Source: Saccharothrix carnea (GTDB lineage: Bacteria; Actinomycetota; Actinomycetes; Mycobacteriales; Pseudonocardiaceae). From it: a DNA stretch of 64,000 nucleotides. Position 1 is the first letter of the stretch, and each line of letters opens with the position of its first letter. The position numbers were made by a program, and so were the translations under genes. This document shows positions 34,612 through 42,579 of this stretch, one piece after another. The stretch covers positions 248,001-312,000 of the forward strand of contig NZ_PYAX01000002.1 in the NCBI RefSeq assembly GCF_003014735.1, given 5' to 3'. Below the pieces are notes generated by a model that was given only the letters and a program-made list of their open reading frames with translations, had not been told where the DNA came from and did not search any database.

Positions 34612-35610
34612 TCAGGGGGAGTGGGGCAGCCGGTGGGCGACCGCGCACCGGGTGACCACGCCGAGGCTGTCGCCGACGATGGTGGCCGTGCGCCAGACGC
34701 CGTTCGGCGTCTCGAGCAGGGCCGGGTCGAGCAGTTCGGCGACCGCGGGGAACCAGTCGCCCGCGCGTCGTGCGGCGGGCGGGCAGGCGGTGATCGTGGT
34801 GTGCCGCATCCACAACGTGTCGCTGGACGCGCGGTCCATGTCGTCGGTGGTGTAGAGCAGCACCTGGCCCAGCTGGAGGGCCACCACGAACGAGTCGACC
34901 ATGGACACGACGGGGCCCGCCGCGGAGTCGACCCCGGCGTCGGCGAACGGGTCGTCCGGCGGCTCGACCAGCACGTTCGCGGTGGCGTGCGCGGCGGTCA
35001 CGTCGACGACCACGTCCGCCACGGTCTGCCGCCACGAGCGGAAGCCACCGCCGTACAGGCCGGGGTAGTCCGCGCCGAAGCGGGCGTCGAGGTCGGCCGG
35101 GGACGCGGCCGGGCCGCCCGCGTCGTGCTCCAGCAGGACGCGGACCCGCATGGCGGCGACCCTGACGTCCACTGTGGACAGCAGTCGGCGGTCGCCCTCC
35201 GGCGCGGCGGAGACGTGGGTGGCGGTGACCGGCAGCGAGAAGAGGTTGCCCTCCACGGGCTTGGCGGGCGCCTTGATGTCCACCCGGCGCAGCCACGTCC
35301 GGCCGCGAGCCGCGAGGTCGAGGTCGTTGCGCTGCGCGGTCAGCAGCTCGGCTGCCCGCACGGCGAGGATCAGCACGTCGATGGTGGACAGGTGCGGGCG
35401 CAGCTCGGTGTCTTCGGTCTTGCGCGACCAGTCCGCCGGGTAGCGGATCTCGACCGTGGCGGCCAGCCCGTCCGCCGCGCCGTGCAGCCGGGTGCCGCCG
35501 ACCGCGTAGTCCACCCGGCGGTAACCCGAGCCGAAGAACCGGGTGGCGCCGGGGCCCAGGTGGTCGTCCACGGACTTGAGCAGCAGCGCCCCGCTGTTGT
35601 TCGAAGTCAT
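34612..35610 (-). CDS. AvrD-family protein
   Basis: A 332-residue protein that I recognise as AvrD-like: DDHLGPGATRFFGSGYRR near the N-terminus, RYPADWSRK, LRPHLSTIDVLIL and LGQVLLYTTDDMDR...SDTLWMRHTTI in the second half. AvrD of Pseudomonas syringae directs synthesis of syringolides, elicitors built from a xylulose-derived sugar and a beta-ketoacyl chain. The protein seems to be an internal duplication (YGGGFRSWRQ mirrors FGSGYRRVDY; SMVDSFVVALQLGQVLL mirrors STIDVLILAVRAAELL). It heads a minus-strand operon with a P-loop kinase, an ACP and a HAD phosphatase. No catalytic residues are established that I know of. Start ATG 35610 follows AAAGGGG at seven bases. Confidence 0.82.
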   Translation of the reverse strand: MTSNNSGALLLKSVDDHLGPGATRFFGSGYRRVDYAVGGTRLHGAADGLAATVEIRYPADWSRKTEDTELRPHLSTIDVLILAVRAAELLTAQRNDLDLAARGRTWLRRVDIKAPAKPVEGNLFSLPVTATHVSAAPEGDRRLLSTVDVRVAAMRVRVLLEHDAGGPAASPADLDARFGADYPGLYGGGFRSWRQTVADVVVDVTAAHATANVLVEPPDDPFADAGVDSAAGPVVSMVDSFVVALQLGQVLLYTTDDMDRASSDTLWMRHTTITACPPAARRAGDWFPAVAELLDPALLETPNGVWRTATIVGDSLGVVTRCAVAHRLPHSP

Positions 35611-35675
35611 GTCGGTCCCCTTTCGCTCATTCCGGGGACGACGTTAGAGCGCGCGAAGCGTTTTCGGAGGGGCGC

Positions 35676-35716
35676 CTACCACCTATTGCCCCGGTGATTC
35701 TCCTAAAGTGGTAGTG
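35676..35716. promoter_or_regulatory. shared motif and inverted half-site before the AvrD operon
   Basis: CCTAAAGTGGTAGTG (35702-35716) matches the repeats at 26357 in 12 of 15 bases. An inverted partner CTACCAC (35676-35682) faces GTGGTAG at 35709-35715. The pair lies 65-105 bases before the AvrD start, upstream of a TAACGT-like -10. Confidence 0.6.
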
Positions 35717-35736
35717 GGCTGCCGGGCGGAATGCGG

Positions 35737-35768
35737 AAAAGGCCGACACCTGCCGGTGCCGGCCTTTT
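35737..35768 (-). terminator. terminator of the azoreductase gene
   Basis: AAAAGGCCGACACC pairs with GGTGCCGGCCTTTT (13 of 14) around TGCC; the minus-strand RNA ends in four U. It sits 12 bases after the azoreductase stop and insulates the AvrD promoter. Confidence 0.8.
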
Positions 35769-35779
35769 CGAGCGGTGCG

Positions 35780-36406
35780 TCAGAACGTCGAGGCGTGCTC
35801 CTCGGCCCGCGCCTTGGCGGCCTCCAGGGCGGCCCCGGGGTCGGCGTTCATGGCGTTGGCGTCGAAGTAGACCTCGGTCACGTCGGTGATGCCGACGAAC
35901 CGGAGCCAGTCCTTGAAGAACGTGCTGCGGAAGTCCACGCCGAACTCCTGCGGCACACCGTCGGCGTACACGCCGCTGGAGTAGACGACGAACGCCTTGC
36001 GCCCGGTCATCAGGCCGCTGTACCCGGCGGTGGGGTCGAACCCGAACACCCAGCCCGGCTGCGTCACCACGTCGATCCAGTGCTTGAGGGCGTAGGGCAC
36101 GCCCGCGTTCCACATCGGGATGTTGAAGACGTACTCGTCCGCCGCGGCGAACCGGTCGAACACCGCCCGCGCCTGTGCCCAGACGTCGACCTGCTCGGGG
36201 GTCTGCTCCTGCCCGGCGAACGCGGCCATCTTCGCCGCGGCGGCCGTGGTGCCGAAATCGGGCAGGCTGTCCTCGAACACCGACAGGACGTCGACCTTGG
36301 TCTCCGGCTTGCGGTCCTTGTACGCGGACAGGAACGCCCCGGCGATGGCGAGCGACTGGCTCGCCGCGCCCCGCGGCGAGGCGTTTACGTGCAGCAGTTG
36401 GCTCAT
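35780..36406 (-). CDS. FMN-dependent NADH-azoreductase / NAD(P)H:quinone reductase
   Basis: A 208-residue flavodoxin-like reductase of the AzoR group. LLHVNASPRGAASQSLAIAG is the FMN phosphate loop, YVFNIPMWNAGVPYALKHWI the isoalloxazine contact, and SSGVYAD the later loop. Such enzymes reduce quinones by two electrons and protect from electrophiles. ATG 36406 is nine bases after GGAAGG; the longer frame to 36445 adds non-family residues. Two motif copies upstream (36477 and 36507) match those at the exporter and AvrD promoters, so it may belong to the same regulon. Confidence 0.88.
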   Translation of the reverse strand: MSQLLHVNASPRGAASQSLAIAGAFLSAYKDRKPETKVDVLSVFEDSLPDFGTTAAAAKMAAFAGQEQTPEQVDVWAQARAVFDRFAAADEYVFNIPMWNAGVPYALKHWIDVVTQPGWVFGFDPTAGYSGLMTGRKAFVVYSSGVYADGVPQEFGVDFRSTFFKDWLRFVGITDVTEVYFDANAMNADPGAALEAAKARAEEHASTF

Positions 36407-36476
36407 GTGGGAGTGCCTTCCAGGTTCGGGAGCCGGCCTGTGCAATCAAAGGCACGTCCGGGCGCGGATTCAACGC

Positions 36477-36521
36477 CACTGCCACTTTGGTCGTGCGCCT
36501 ATGGGTCGAAAGTTGTACTGC
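36477..36521. promoter_or_regulatory. inverted pair of the shared motif before the azoreductase gene
   Basis: On the minus strand, ACCAAAGTGGCAGTG (36491-36477) matches the 26357 site at 13 of 15 bases. On the plus strand, CGAAAGTTGTACTGC (36507-36521) is a weaker copy. They face outwards with 15 bases between them, 71-115 bases before the azoreductase start. Confidence 0.55.
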
Positions 36522-36617
36522 GGCCGAAGCCGGTGCCCTGTCCGCCTGGTGGAACGCCTCCTCGCGGACCCGCCGAACCCTGTTGCGTCCGTCACGTCCG
36601 GGCCTCTACGGTGGCCA

Positions 36618-36633
36618 ATCGAAGCGCTTCGAT
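36618..36633. promoter_or_regulatory. 16-bp palindrome ATCGAAGCGCTTCGAT, operator of the xyloglucan operon
   Basis: A perfect 16-bp palindrome with AGCGCT at its centre, 46 bases before the GH3 start. It has the form of LacI-family operators and is the likely site for the regulator at the far end of the locus. Confidence 0.7.
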
Positions 36634-36678
36634 GGCGAGGGAGCTCCACGCTTCCCCGGGACGAAGGGGAGACGATCC

Positions 36679-39594
36679 GTGTCGAGAGCCCGTCGCTCGC
36701 TGCTGGTGCCGCTGATCGCGGCGCTGCTCCTGGCGCCACTGCCCGCGCACGCCCAGGAGCTGCCGTTCCGGGACCCGGACCTGCCGCGCGCAGCCCGGAT
36801 CGACGACCTGCTCGGCCGGTTGACCGTCGACGAGAAGGTCTCGCTGCTGCACCAGTACCAGCCGGCGATACCCAGGCTCGGGATCGGCGCGTTCAAGACC
36901 GGCACCGAAGCGCTGCACGGCGTGGCGTGGCTGGGCGAGGCGACGGTGTTCCCGCAGGCGCTGGGCCTGGCGAACACGTGGAACCCCGAACTGGTCGAAC
37001 AGGTCGGCGCGGTGACCGGTCGCGAGGCCCGCGGCTTCCACGCGCGCAACCCCGCGTTCAACGGCCTCAACCTGTGGGCGCCGGTGGTCAACCTGCTGCG
37101 CGACCCGAGGTGGGGCCGCAACGAGGAGGGCTACTCGGAGGACCCGTACCTGACCGGCCGGATCTCCACCGCGTTCGGCCGGGGCATCCAGGGTGACCAC
37201 CCCGACTACCTCCAGGCCGCGCCGACGTTGAAGCACTACGTCGCCTACAACGTCGAGGACGACCGCATCACCGTCGACTCGATCGTGCCGCCGCGGATCT
37301 TGAAGGACTACGACGAGGCCGCGTTCAAGCCGGCCGTCTCGGCGAACGCCGCCACCGGCGTGATGGCCTCCTACAACCTGGTCAACGGCCGCCCCACGCA
37401 CGTCGGCCCGGAGCTGGACGACGTCGTGCGCTCGTGGACCGATGAGGACCTGATGATCGTCGGTGACGCGGGCGGCGCGTCCAACGTCTTCGGTTCGCAG
37501 CGCTACTACGCCACCAGGCCGGAGGCGCACGCGGCATCCATCCGGGCGGGCCTGGACAGCTTCACCGAGAACGACCGCGACTCGGCCCAGACCACGACGG
37601 CGATCAAGACCGCGCTGTCCCAGGGCCTGATCACCCTGGCCGACGTCGAGGACGCGGTGCGGCACGTGCTGTCGATCCGGTTCCGGCTCGGCGAGTTCGA
37701 CCCGGCGGGCCGCAACCCGTACGCCGCCATCACGCCGGAGGTGATCGACGCGCCGGAGCACCGGCAGCTGGCCCGTGAGGTGGCCGCCGAGCAGGTCGTG
37801 CTGCTGCGCAACGACGCCGACACCCTGCCGCTGTCCACCGCGGACACCAAGAAGGTCGCCGTCGTCGGCCAGCTCGCCGACACCCTGTACGAGGACTGGT
37901 ACTCCGGCACCATGCCCTACCGGATCACGCCGGTGAAGGGGCTCGCTGAACGGGCCGAGGTCACGTCGAGCGAGGGCGTCGACCGGATCAGGCTGAAGGA
38001 CCTGGCCACCGGCAGGTACGTCACGGCGTCCACCGCGTCCACCGGCGCCGCGCTCACCGCCACCGAGGCGTCACCGGGCGGGACGAGCGGGCTGGACGTG
38101 TTCGACTGGGGCGAGGGCACGGTCACGCTGCGGACCGCCGCCAACGGCAGGACGGTGTCGCTGGGCGACGGCCGGAGCCTGGTCAACAACGCGGTGCAGC
38201 CCACCGGCTGGTTCGTCCAGCAGCAGTTCAAGCTCGTGGCGCAACCGGACGGCTCGCACGTGCTGGAGTACGCGGGCAACGACGTTACCCAGTCCTGGTT
38301 CGGCCCGAACAAGTACGTGGTCGTCGGCGCGGACGGCAGGCTCACCCTGGGCGCCGCCTCGGTCGGCGACGCCACGAAGTTCGGGCGGGAGGTCGTGCGC
38401 AGCGGCGTGGACAGCGCGGTCGCCGCGGCGAAGGGCGCGGATGCCGCTGTCGTGGTGGTCGGCAGCATGCCGTTCGTCAACGGCCGCGAGGACGACGACC
38501 GCAAGACCACCGTGCTGCCGGCCGGTCAGCGCGCCGTGATCGACGCGGTGCGCAAGGCGAACCCGCGCACGATCGTCGTGCTGGAGAGCAGCTACCCGTA
38601 CGCGGGCGACTGGGACACCGCCGACCTGCCCGCGATCCTGTGGACCACGCACGCGGGCCAGGAGACCGGCCACGCGATCGCCGACGTGCTGTTCGGCGAC
38701 CACAACCCGGGCGCCAGGCTGACGCAGACCTGGTACCGGTCCGACGCCGACCTGCCCGACAAGCTCCGGTACGACATCTCCAAGTCCGGGCACACCTACC
38801 AGTACTTCCGCGGCAAGCCGCTGTACCCGTTCGGGTACGGGCTGAGCTACACGTCGTTCCGCTACTCGAAGATGCGGGTCGACCGGGCCGTGGTGGACGC
38901 CTCCGGCGAGGTGAAGGTCCGCGTGGACGTGACCAACACGGGCGACCGGGCGGGCACCGAGGTCGTCCAGCTGTACTCGCACCAGAAGAAGTCCCGGGTC
39001 CAGCAGCCGGTCAAGCAGCTGCGCGCGTTCGAGCGGGTGGAGCTGCGGCCCGGTGAGACGAGGACGGTCGAGCTGACCGTCCGCGCGGCCGACCTGGCGT
39101 TCTGGGACGTGACGCGGGAGAAGCGGGTGGTGGAGAGCGCGCCGCACGAGCTGGCGGTCGGGCCGCTGACCCGCACGATCGGCGTGCGCGGCGAGACGAT
39201 CCCGCCGCGTGATCTGGGCAAGGCCACGCAGGCGCAGAACTTCGACGACTACTCCGGCGTGACCCTGGTGGACACGACCAAGGAACGCGGCACCGCCGTC
39301 GCCTCGACCGCACCCGGCCAGTGGATCAGCTTCGAGGACGTCGACCTGGGCCGGGCGGCCCGTTCGCTGACGGCGCGGGTGGCGAACCCGGACGCGCCGA
39401 CGACGGTCGAGGTGCGCCTCGGCGGCCCCACCGGCCGGCTGGTGGGCACGCTCGCCGTGCCGACCACGGCCGACAAGTACTCCTGGACCACGGTCTCGTC
39501 GCCGTTGCGCGGCGCGACCGGTCGGCAGGACGTGTACCTGGTCTTCACGGGGAAGGCCCGGATCGACAACCTCACCGTGGAGGGATCATCCTGA
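36679..39594 (+). CDS. secreted GH3 beta-glucosidase/beta-xylosidase with inserted domain and CBM6
   Basis: A 971-residue exo-glycosidase. A signal peptide (SLLVPLIAALLLAPLPAHA) is followed by the GH3 barrel, with nucleophile D263 in MIVGDAGGAS and substrate-binding LKHYVAYNVEDDR. Between the halves of the (alpha/beta)6 domain lies an extra 130-residue segment (about 435-565; RLKDLATGRYVTAS, LEYAGNDVTQSW) resembling a trefoil/fascin-like fold. A fibronectin-III-like domain (VRVDVTNTGDRAGTEVVQLY) and a C-terminal CBM6-like domain (GQWISFEDVDLG, KARIDNLTVEG) complete it. GTG 36679 is eight bases after AAGGGGA. It is the first gene of the operon and should release glucose or xylose from oligosaccharides outside the cell. 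It overlaps the lipoprotein gene by one base. Confidence 0.9.
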   Translation: MSRARRSLLVPLIAALLLAPLPAHAQELPFRDPDLPRAARIDDLLGRLTVDEKVSLLHQYQPAIPRLGIGAFKTGTEALHGVAWLGEATVFPQALGLANTWNPELVEQVGAVTGREARGFHARNPAFNGLNLWAPVVNLLRDPRWGRNEEGYSEDPYLTGRISTAFGRGIQGDHPDYLQAAPTLKHYVAYNVEDDRITVDSIVPPRILKDYDEAAFKPAVSANAATGVMASYNLVNGRPTHVGPELDDVVRSWTDEDLMIVGDAGGASNVFGSQRYYATRPEAHAASIRAGLDSFTENDRDSAQTTTAIKTALSQGLITLADVEDAVRHVLSIRFRLGEFDPAGRNPYAAITPEVIDAPEHRQLAREVAAEQVVLLRNDADTLPLSTADTKKVAVVGQLADTLYEDWYSGTMPYRITPVKGLAERAEVTSSEGVDRIRLKDLATGRYVTASTASTGAALTATEASPGGTSGLDVFDWGEGTVTLRTAANGRTVSLGDGRSLVNNAVQPTGWFVQQQFKLVAQPDGSHVLEYAGNDVTQSWFGPNKYVVVGADGRLTLGAASVGDATKFGREVVRSGVDSAVAAAKGADAAVVVVGSMPFVNGREDDDRKTTVLPAGQRAVIDAVRKANPRTIVVLESSYPYAGDWDTADLPAILWTTHAGQETGHAIADVLFGDHNPGARLTQTWYRSDADLPDKLRYDISKSGHTYQYFRGKPLYPFGYGLSYTSFRYSKMRVDRAVVDASGEVKVRVDVTNTGDRAGTEVVQLYSHQKKSRVQQPVKQLRAFERVELRPGETRTVELTVRAADLAFWDVTREKRVVESAPHELAVGPLTRTIGVRGETIPPRDLGKATQAQNFDDYSGVTLVDTTKERGTAVASTAPGQWISFEDVDLGRAARSLTARVANPDAPTTVEVRLGGPTGRLVGTLAVPTTADKYSWTTVSSPLRGATGRQDVYLVFTGKARIDNLTVEGSS

Positions 39595-40871
39595 TGTCCA
39601 AGCGACTCCTGGTGGCCGCGGTCGCCGCCCTGATGGCCGTGGCCGGCTGCGGAGGTTCGGAGGGGGCCTCCGACCCCAACACGCTCAAGCTGTGGCACTA
39701 CGAGGGGCCCGACAGCGCCATGGGCGTGGCGTGGGCGGAGGCGATCAAGCAGTTCGAGGCCACCCACCCCGGCGTCAAGGTGCAGTTCGAGGAGAAGGGC
39801 TTCGAGCAGATCCAGAAGACCGCCTCGATGGTGCTCAACTCCAAGGACGCACCGGACATCCTGGAGTACAACAAGGGCAACGCGACCGCCGGTCTGCTGT
39901 CCAAGCAGGGCCTGCTGACCGACATGAGCGAGGAAGTGGCCAAGCGAGGGTGGGACCGCAAGCTCGGGCCGGGCATCGACACCACCGCCAAGTACGACGA
40001 GCGCGGCGTGATGGGTTCCGGGAAGTGGTACGGCATTCCCAACTACGCCGAGTACGTGATGGTCTACTACAACAAGACGATGTTCGACCAGCAGGGACTG
40101 ACCGCGCCGAAGACCTTCGACGAGCTGACCGCCGCGATGGACAAGTTCGCCAAGGCGGGCGTCACGCCGCTCGCGCTGGGCGGCGCGGAGTACCCGGCGG
40201 CGCAGCTGTTCTACCAGCTGGCGCTGACCAAGGCCGACCGCGCGTGGGTCGACAAGTTCCAGCGCTACACCGGTGACGTGAACTTCCACGACAACACCTG
40301 GGTGTTCGGTGCGGAGACGTTCGCCAAGTGGCTGCGCGAGGGCTACATCTCCAAGGACTCCGCCGGGGTGAAGGCCGAGGACATGGGCCTGGCGTTCATG
40401 CAGGGCAAGCACCCGATCATGATCAGCGGCAGCTGGTGGTACGGCCGGGTGCAGGCGCAGGTCAAGGACTTCGAGTGGGCGTCGGTGCCGTGGCCGGGTA
40501 TGACGTCCGGGTCCAGCGGCAACCTGTGGGTCGTGCCGAAGGGCTCGAAGAACAAGCAGCTGGCCTACGACTTCATCGAGATCACCATGTCACCGGCGAT
40601 CCAGGACAAGCTGCGTGACGCGGGCGGCATCGCGGTCGCGCCGAGCGGCACGCCCGTGACCGACCCGAAGACCAAGCAGCTCAACGACGACTTCAAGGCG
40701 ATCAGCGACGCCGACAAGCTGGCGTTCTACCCGGACTGGCCCGCGCCCGGCTTCTACGACGCGCAGGTGTCGTCGGTGCAGAAGCTGATCACCGGCCAAC
40801 GCGGGCCGCACGAGGTGCTGACCGAACTGGCCGACTACTACAAGGAGAACACGGCGAGCGTCGGCAAATGA
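39594..40871 (+). CDS. ABC transporter sugar-binding lipoprotein
   Basis: A 425-residue CUT1-family solute-binding protein. The lipobox VAGC puts the lipidated cysteine at 19. The mature protein has the two-lobe fold with LKLWHYEGPDSAMG, NAPDILEYN-like KDAPDILEYNKGN and the tryptophan-rich PIMISGSWWYGRV that stacks on sugars. ATG 39594 overlaps the GH3 stop by one base. It is followed by two permease genes with four-base overlaps. Ligand is probably a xyloglucan oligosaccharide, judged from the flanking glycosidases. No ATPase gene is present, so a shared MsiK-type ATPase encoded elsewhere probably powers it. Confidence 0.92.
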   Translation: MSKRLLVAAVAALMAVAGCGGSEGASDPNTLKLWHYEGPDSAMGVAWAEAIKQFEATHPGVKVQFEEKGFEQIQKTASMVLNSKDAPDILEYNKGNATAGLLSKQGLLTDMSEEVAKRGWDRKLGPGIDTTAKYDERGVMGSGKWYGIPNYAEYVMVYYNKTMFDQQGLTAPKTFDELTAAMDKFAKAGVTPLALGGAEYPAAQLFYQLALTKADRAWVDKFQRYTGDVNFHDNTWVFGAETFAKWLREGYISKDSAGVKAEDMGLAFMQGKHPIMISGSWWYGRVQAQVKDFEWASVPWPGMTSGSSGNLWVVPKGSKNKQLAYDFIEITMSPAIQDKLRDAGGIAVAPSGTPVTDPKTKQLNDDFKAISDADKLAFYPDWPAPGFYDAQVSSVQKLITGQRGPHEVLTELADYYKENTASVGK

Positions 40872-41770
40872 GCCTGGTCCCCACCTCGATCCGCGACCGC
40901 GGGTCGTACCTGCTCTTCCTGATCCCCGGCGGCTTGCTGCTGCTCGCGGTGATCCTGGTGCCGTTCGGGATGAACATCGGCATCAGCTTCACCGAGTGGT
41001 CCGGCGCCGGCACGCCGGAGTGGATCGGGCTGGACAACTACACCCGGCTGATGGGCGACGGCACGTTCTGGGCGTCGTTCCGGCACAACGTCGGCCTGGT
41101 GGTGGCGATGGCGGTCCTGCCGACCCTGGCGGGACTCGTCATCGCCGCGGCCCTGTTCGACTTCATCGGCAAGCACTTCGGCGCACGGCACGCCGCCGTG
41201 CTGCGGGCGTGCGTCTACCTGCCGCAGGTGCTGCCCATCGCGGTGGCCGGGATCGTGTGGAGCTGGATCCTGGCCCCGCAGGACGGCGCGCTGAACGAGG
41301 TGCTGCGCGCGGTCGGGCTGGACTCGCTGGCGCAGAACTGGCTCGGCGACCCCGACCTGGCGCTGTGGACCGTGATGGGCGTGCTGCTGTGGATCCAGGT
41401 CGGCTACCCGGTGGTGATCTTCATGGCCGGGATGCAGCGGGTGGACCCGTCGCTGCACGAGGCCGCCGAGCTGGACGGCGCGTCGTGGTGGGGCCGGTTC
41501 TTCCACGTCACCGTGCCGCAGATCCGGCCGGAGATCTTCGTGGTGCTGCTGACCTGCACCATCGCCGCGCTGAAGGTGTTCGCGCCGATCTACGTGCTGA
41601 CCAGGGGCGGGCCGGGCGGTTCGACGAACGTGCCGTCCTACTACTCGTTCCAGAACTTCTTCGAGAAGACCCAGGTCGGCTACGGCGCCGCGATCGCCAC
41701 CGTGCTCACCGTGCTGATCCTGGTGCTCACCACGGTGTTCCTGCGCGTGCAGAACCGGGGTGAACGATGA
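40868..41770 (+). CDS. sugar ABC transporter permease (MalF/UgpA type)
   Basis: A 300-residue permease with six membrane segments, and the EAA loop EAAELDGASWWGRFFHVTVPQI that docks to the ATPase. SLVPTSIRDRGSYLLFLIPG begins the protein. It overlaps the binding-protein gene (ATGA) and the second permease gene (four bases), and forms the heterodimeric channel with the latter. Confidence 0.93.
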   Translation: MSLVPTSIRDRGSYLLFLIPGGLLLLAVILVPFGMNIGISFTEWSGAGTPEWIGLDNYTRLMGDGTFWASFRHNVGLVVAMAVLPTLAGLVIAAALFDFIGKHFGARHAAVLRACVYLPQVLPIAVAGIVWSWILAPQDGALNEVLRAVGLDSLAQNWLGDPDLALWTVMGVLLWIQVGYPVVIFMAGMQRVDPSLHEAAELDGASWWGRFFHVTVPQIRPEIFVVLLTCTIAALKVFAPIYVLTRGGPGGSTNVPSYYSFQNFFEKTQVGYGAAIATVLTVLILVLTTVFLRVQNRGER

Positions 41771-42579
41771 GGCGGCACGCGGTGCTGTGGTCGATGATCC
41801 TGCTGGCCGCGGTGATGCTGGTGCCGTTCGTCATCGTCGCGCTCAACGCGGTGAAGACACCGGCCGAGTACTCCACCGGCGGGCCGCTGGACCTGCCTTC
41901 CGGTATCTCGCTGGAGGGGATCATCGCGTTCTGGGAACGCGTCGACTTCGGCGAGAAGCTGTGGAACAGCGTGGTGATCAGCGGCTCGGTGGCCGTGCTC
42001 GCGGTGGTCGTGTCGGTGTTCAACGCCTACGCGCTGGGCATCGGCCGGGTCCGCGGCAGGCTGTGGATCCTGGTCGTGTTCCTCATCGCCAACACCCTTC
42101 CGCAGGAAGCGCTGGTCTACCCGCTGTACTTCCTGGCCAACGAGGTCGGCCTGTACGACACGAAACTGGCCGTGATCATCATCTTCACGGTGATCCAGGC
42201 GGCGTTCGGCACCTACCTGCTCACCTCCACGCTCGGCGGCTTCCCCCGCGAACTGCTGGAGGCCGCCCGCATCGACGGTGCGAACAAGTGGCAGACGTTG
42301 GTGCGGATCGTCGTGCCGATCAGCAGACCCACACTGGGCGTGCTGTTCGTGTTCTTCTTCATCTGGACCTGGAACGAGTTCTTCCTCCCGCTGGTGCTGC
42401 TGATCTCCAACGAGAACCAGACCGTGCCGGTGGCACTCGGTGTCCTGCAAGGCCAGCGGATGATGGACGCCACCATGACCAGCGCCTCGGCGCTGCTCGG
42501 CGTCATCCCGGCCATCGTCTTCTTCCTGATCTTCCAACGCGCGTTGACCCGCGGCATCACGGCAGGGGCAGTGAAATGA
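41767..42579 (+). CDS. sugar ABC transporter permease (MalG/UgpE type)
   Basis: A 270-residue permease with six membrane segments and EAA loop ELLEAARIDGANKWQTLVRI. It is the partner of the upstream permease. Both ends overlap neighbours by four bases (ATGA), so the transporter and the GH31 enzyme are made from one message. Confidence 0.93.
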   Translation: MRRHAVLWSMILLAAVMLVPFVIVALNAVKTPAEYSTGGPLDLPSGISLEGIIAFWERVDFGEKLWNSVVISGSVAVLAVVVSVFNAYALGIGRVRGRLWILVVFLIANTLPQEALVYPLYFLANEVGLYDTKLAVIIIFTVIQAAFGTYLLTSTLGGFPRELLEAARIDGANKWQTLVRIVVPISRPTLGVLFVFFFIWTWNEFFLPLVLLISNENQTVPVALGVLQGQRMMDATMTSASALLGVIPAIVFFLIFQRALTRGITAGAVK

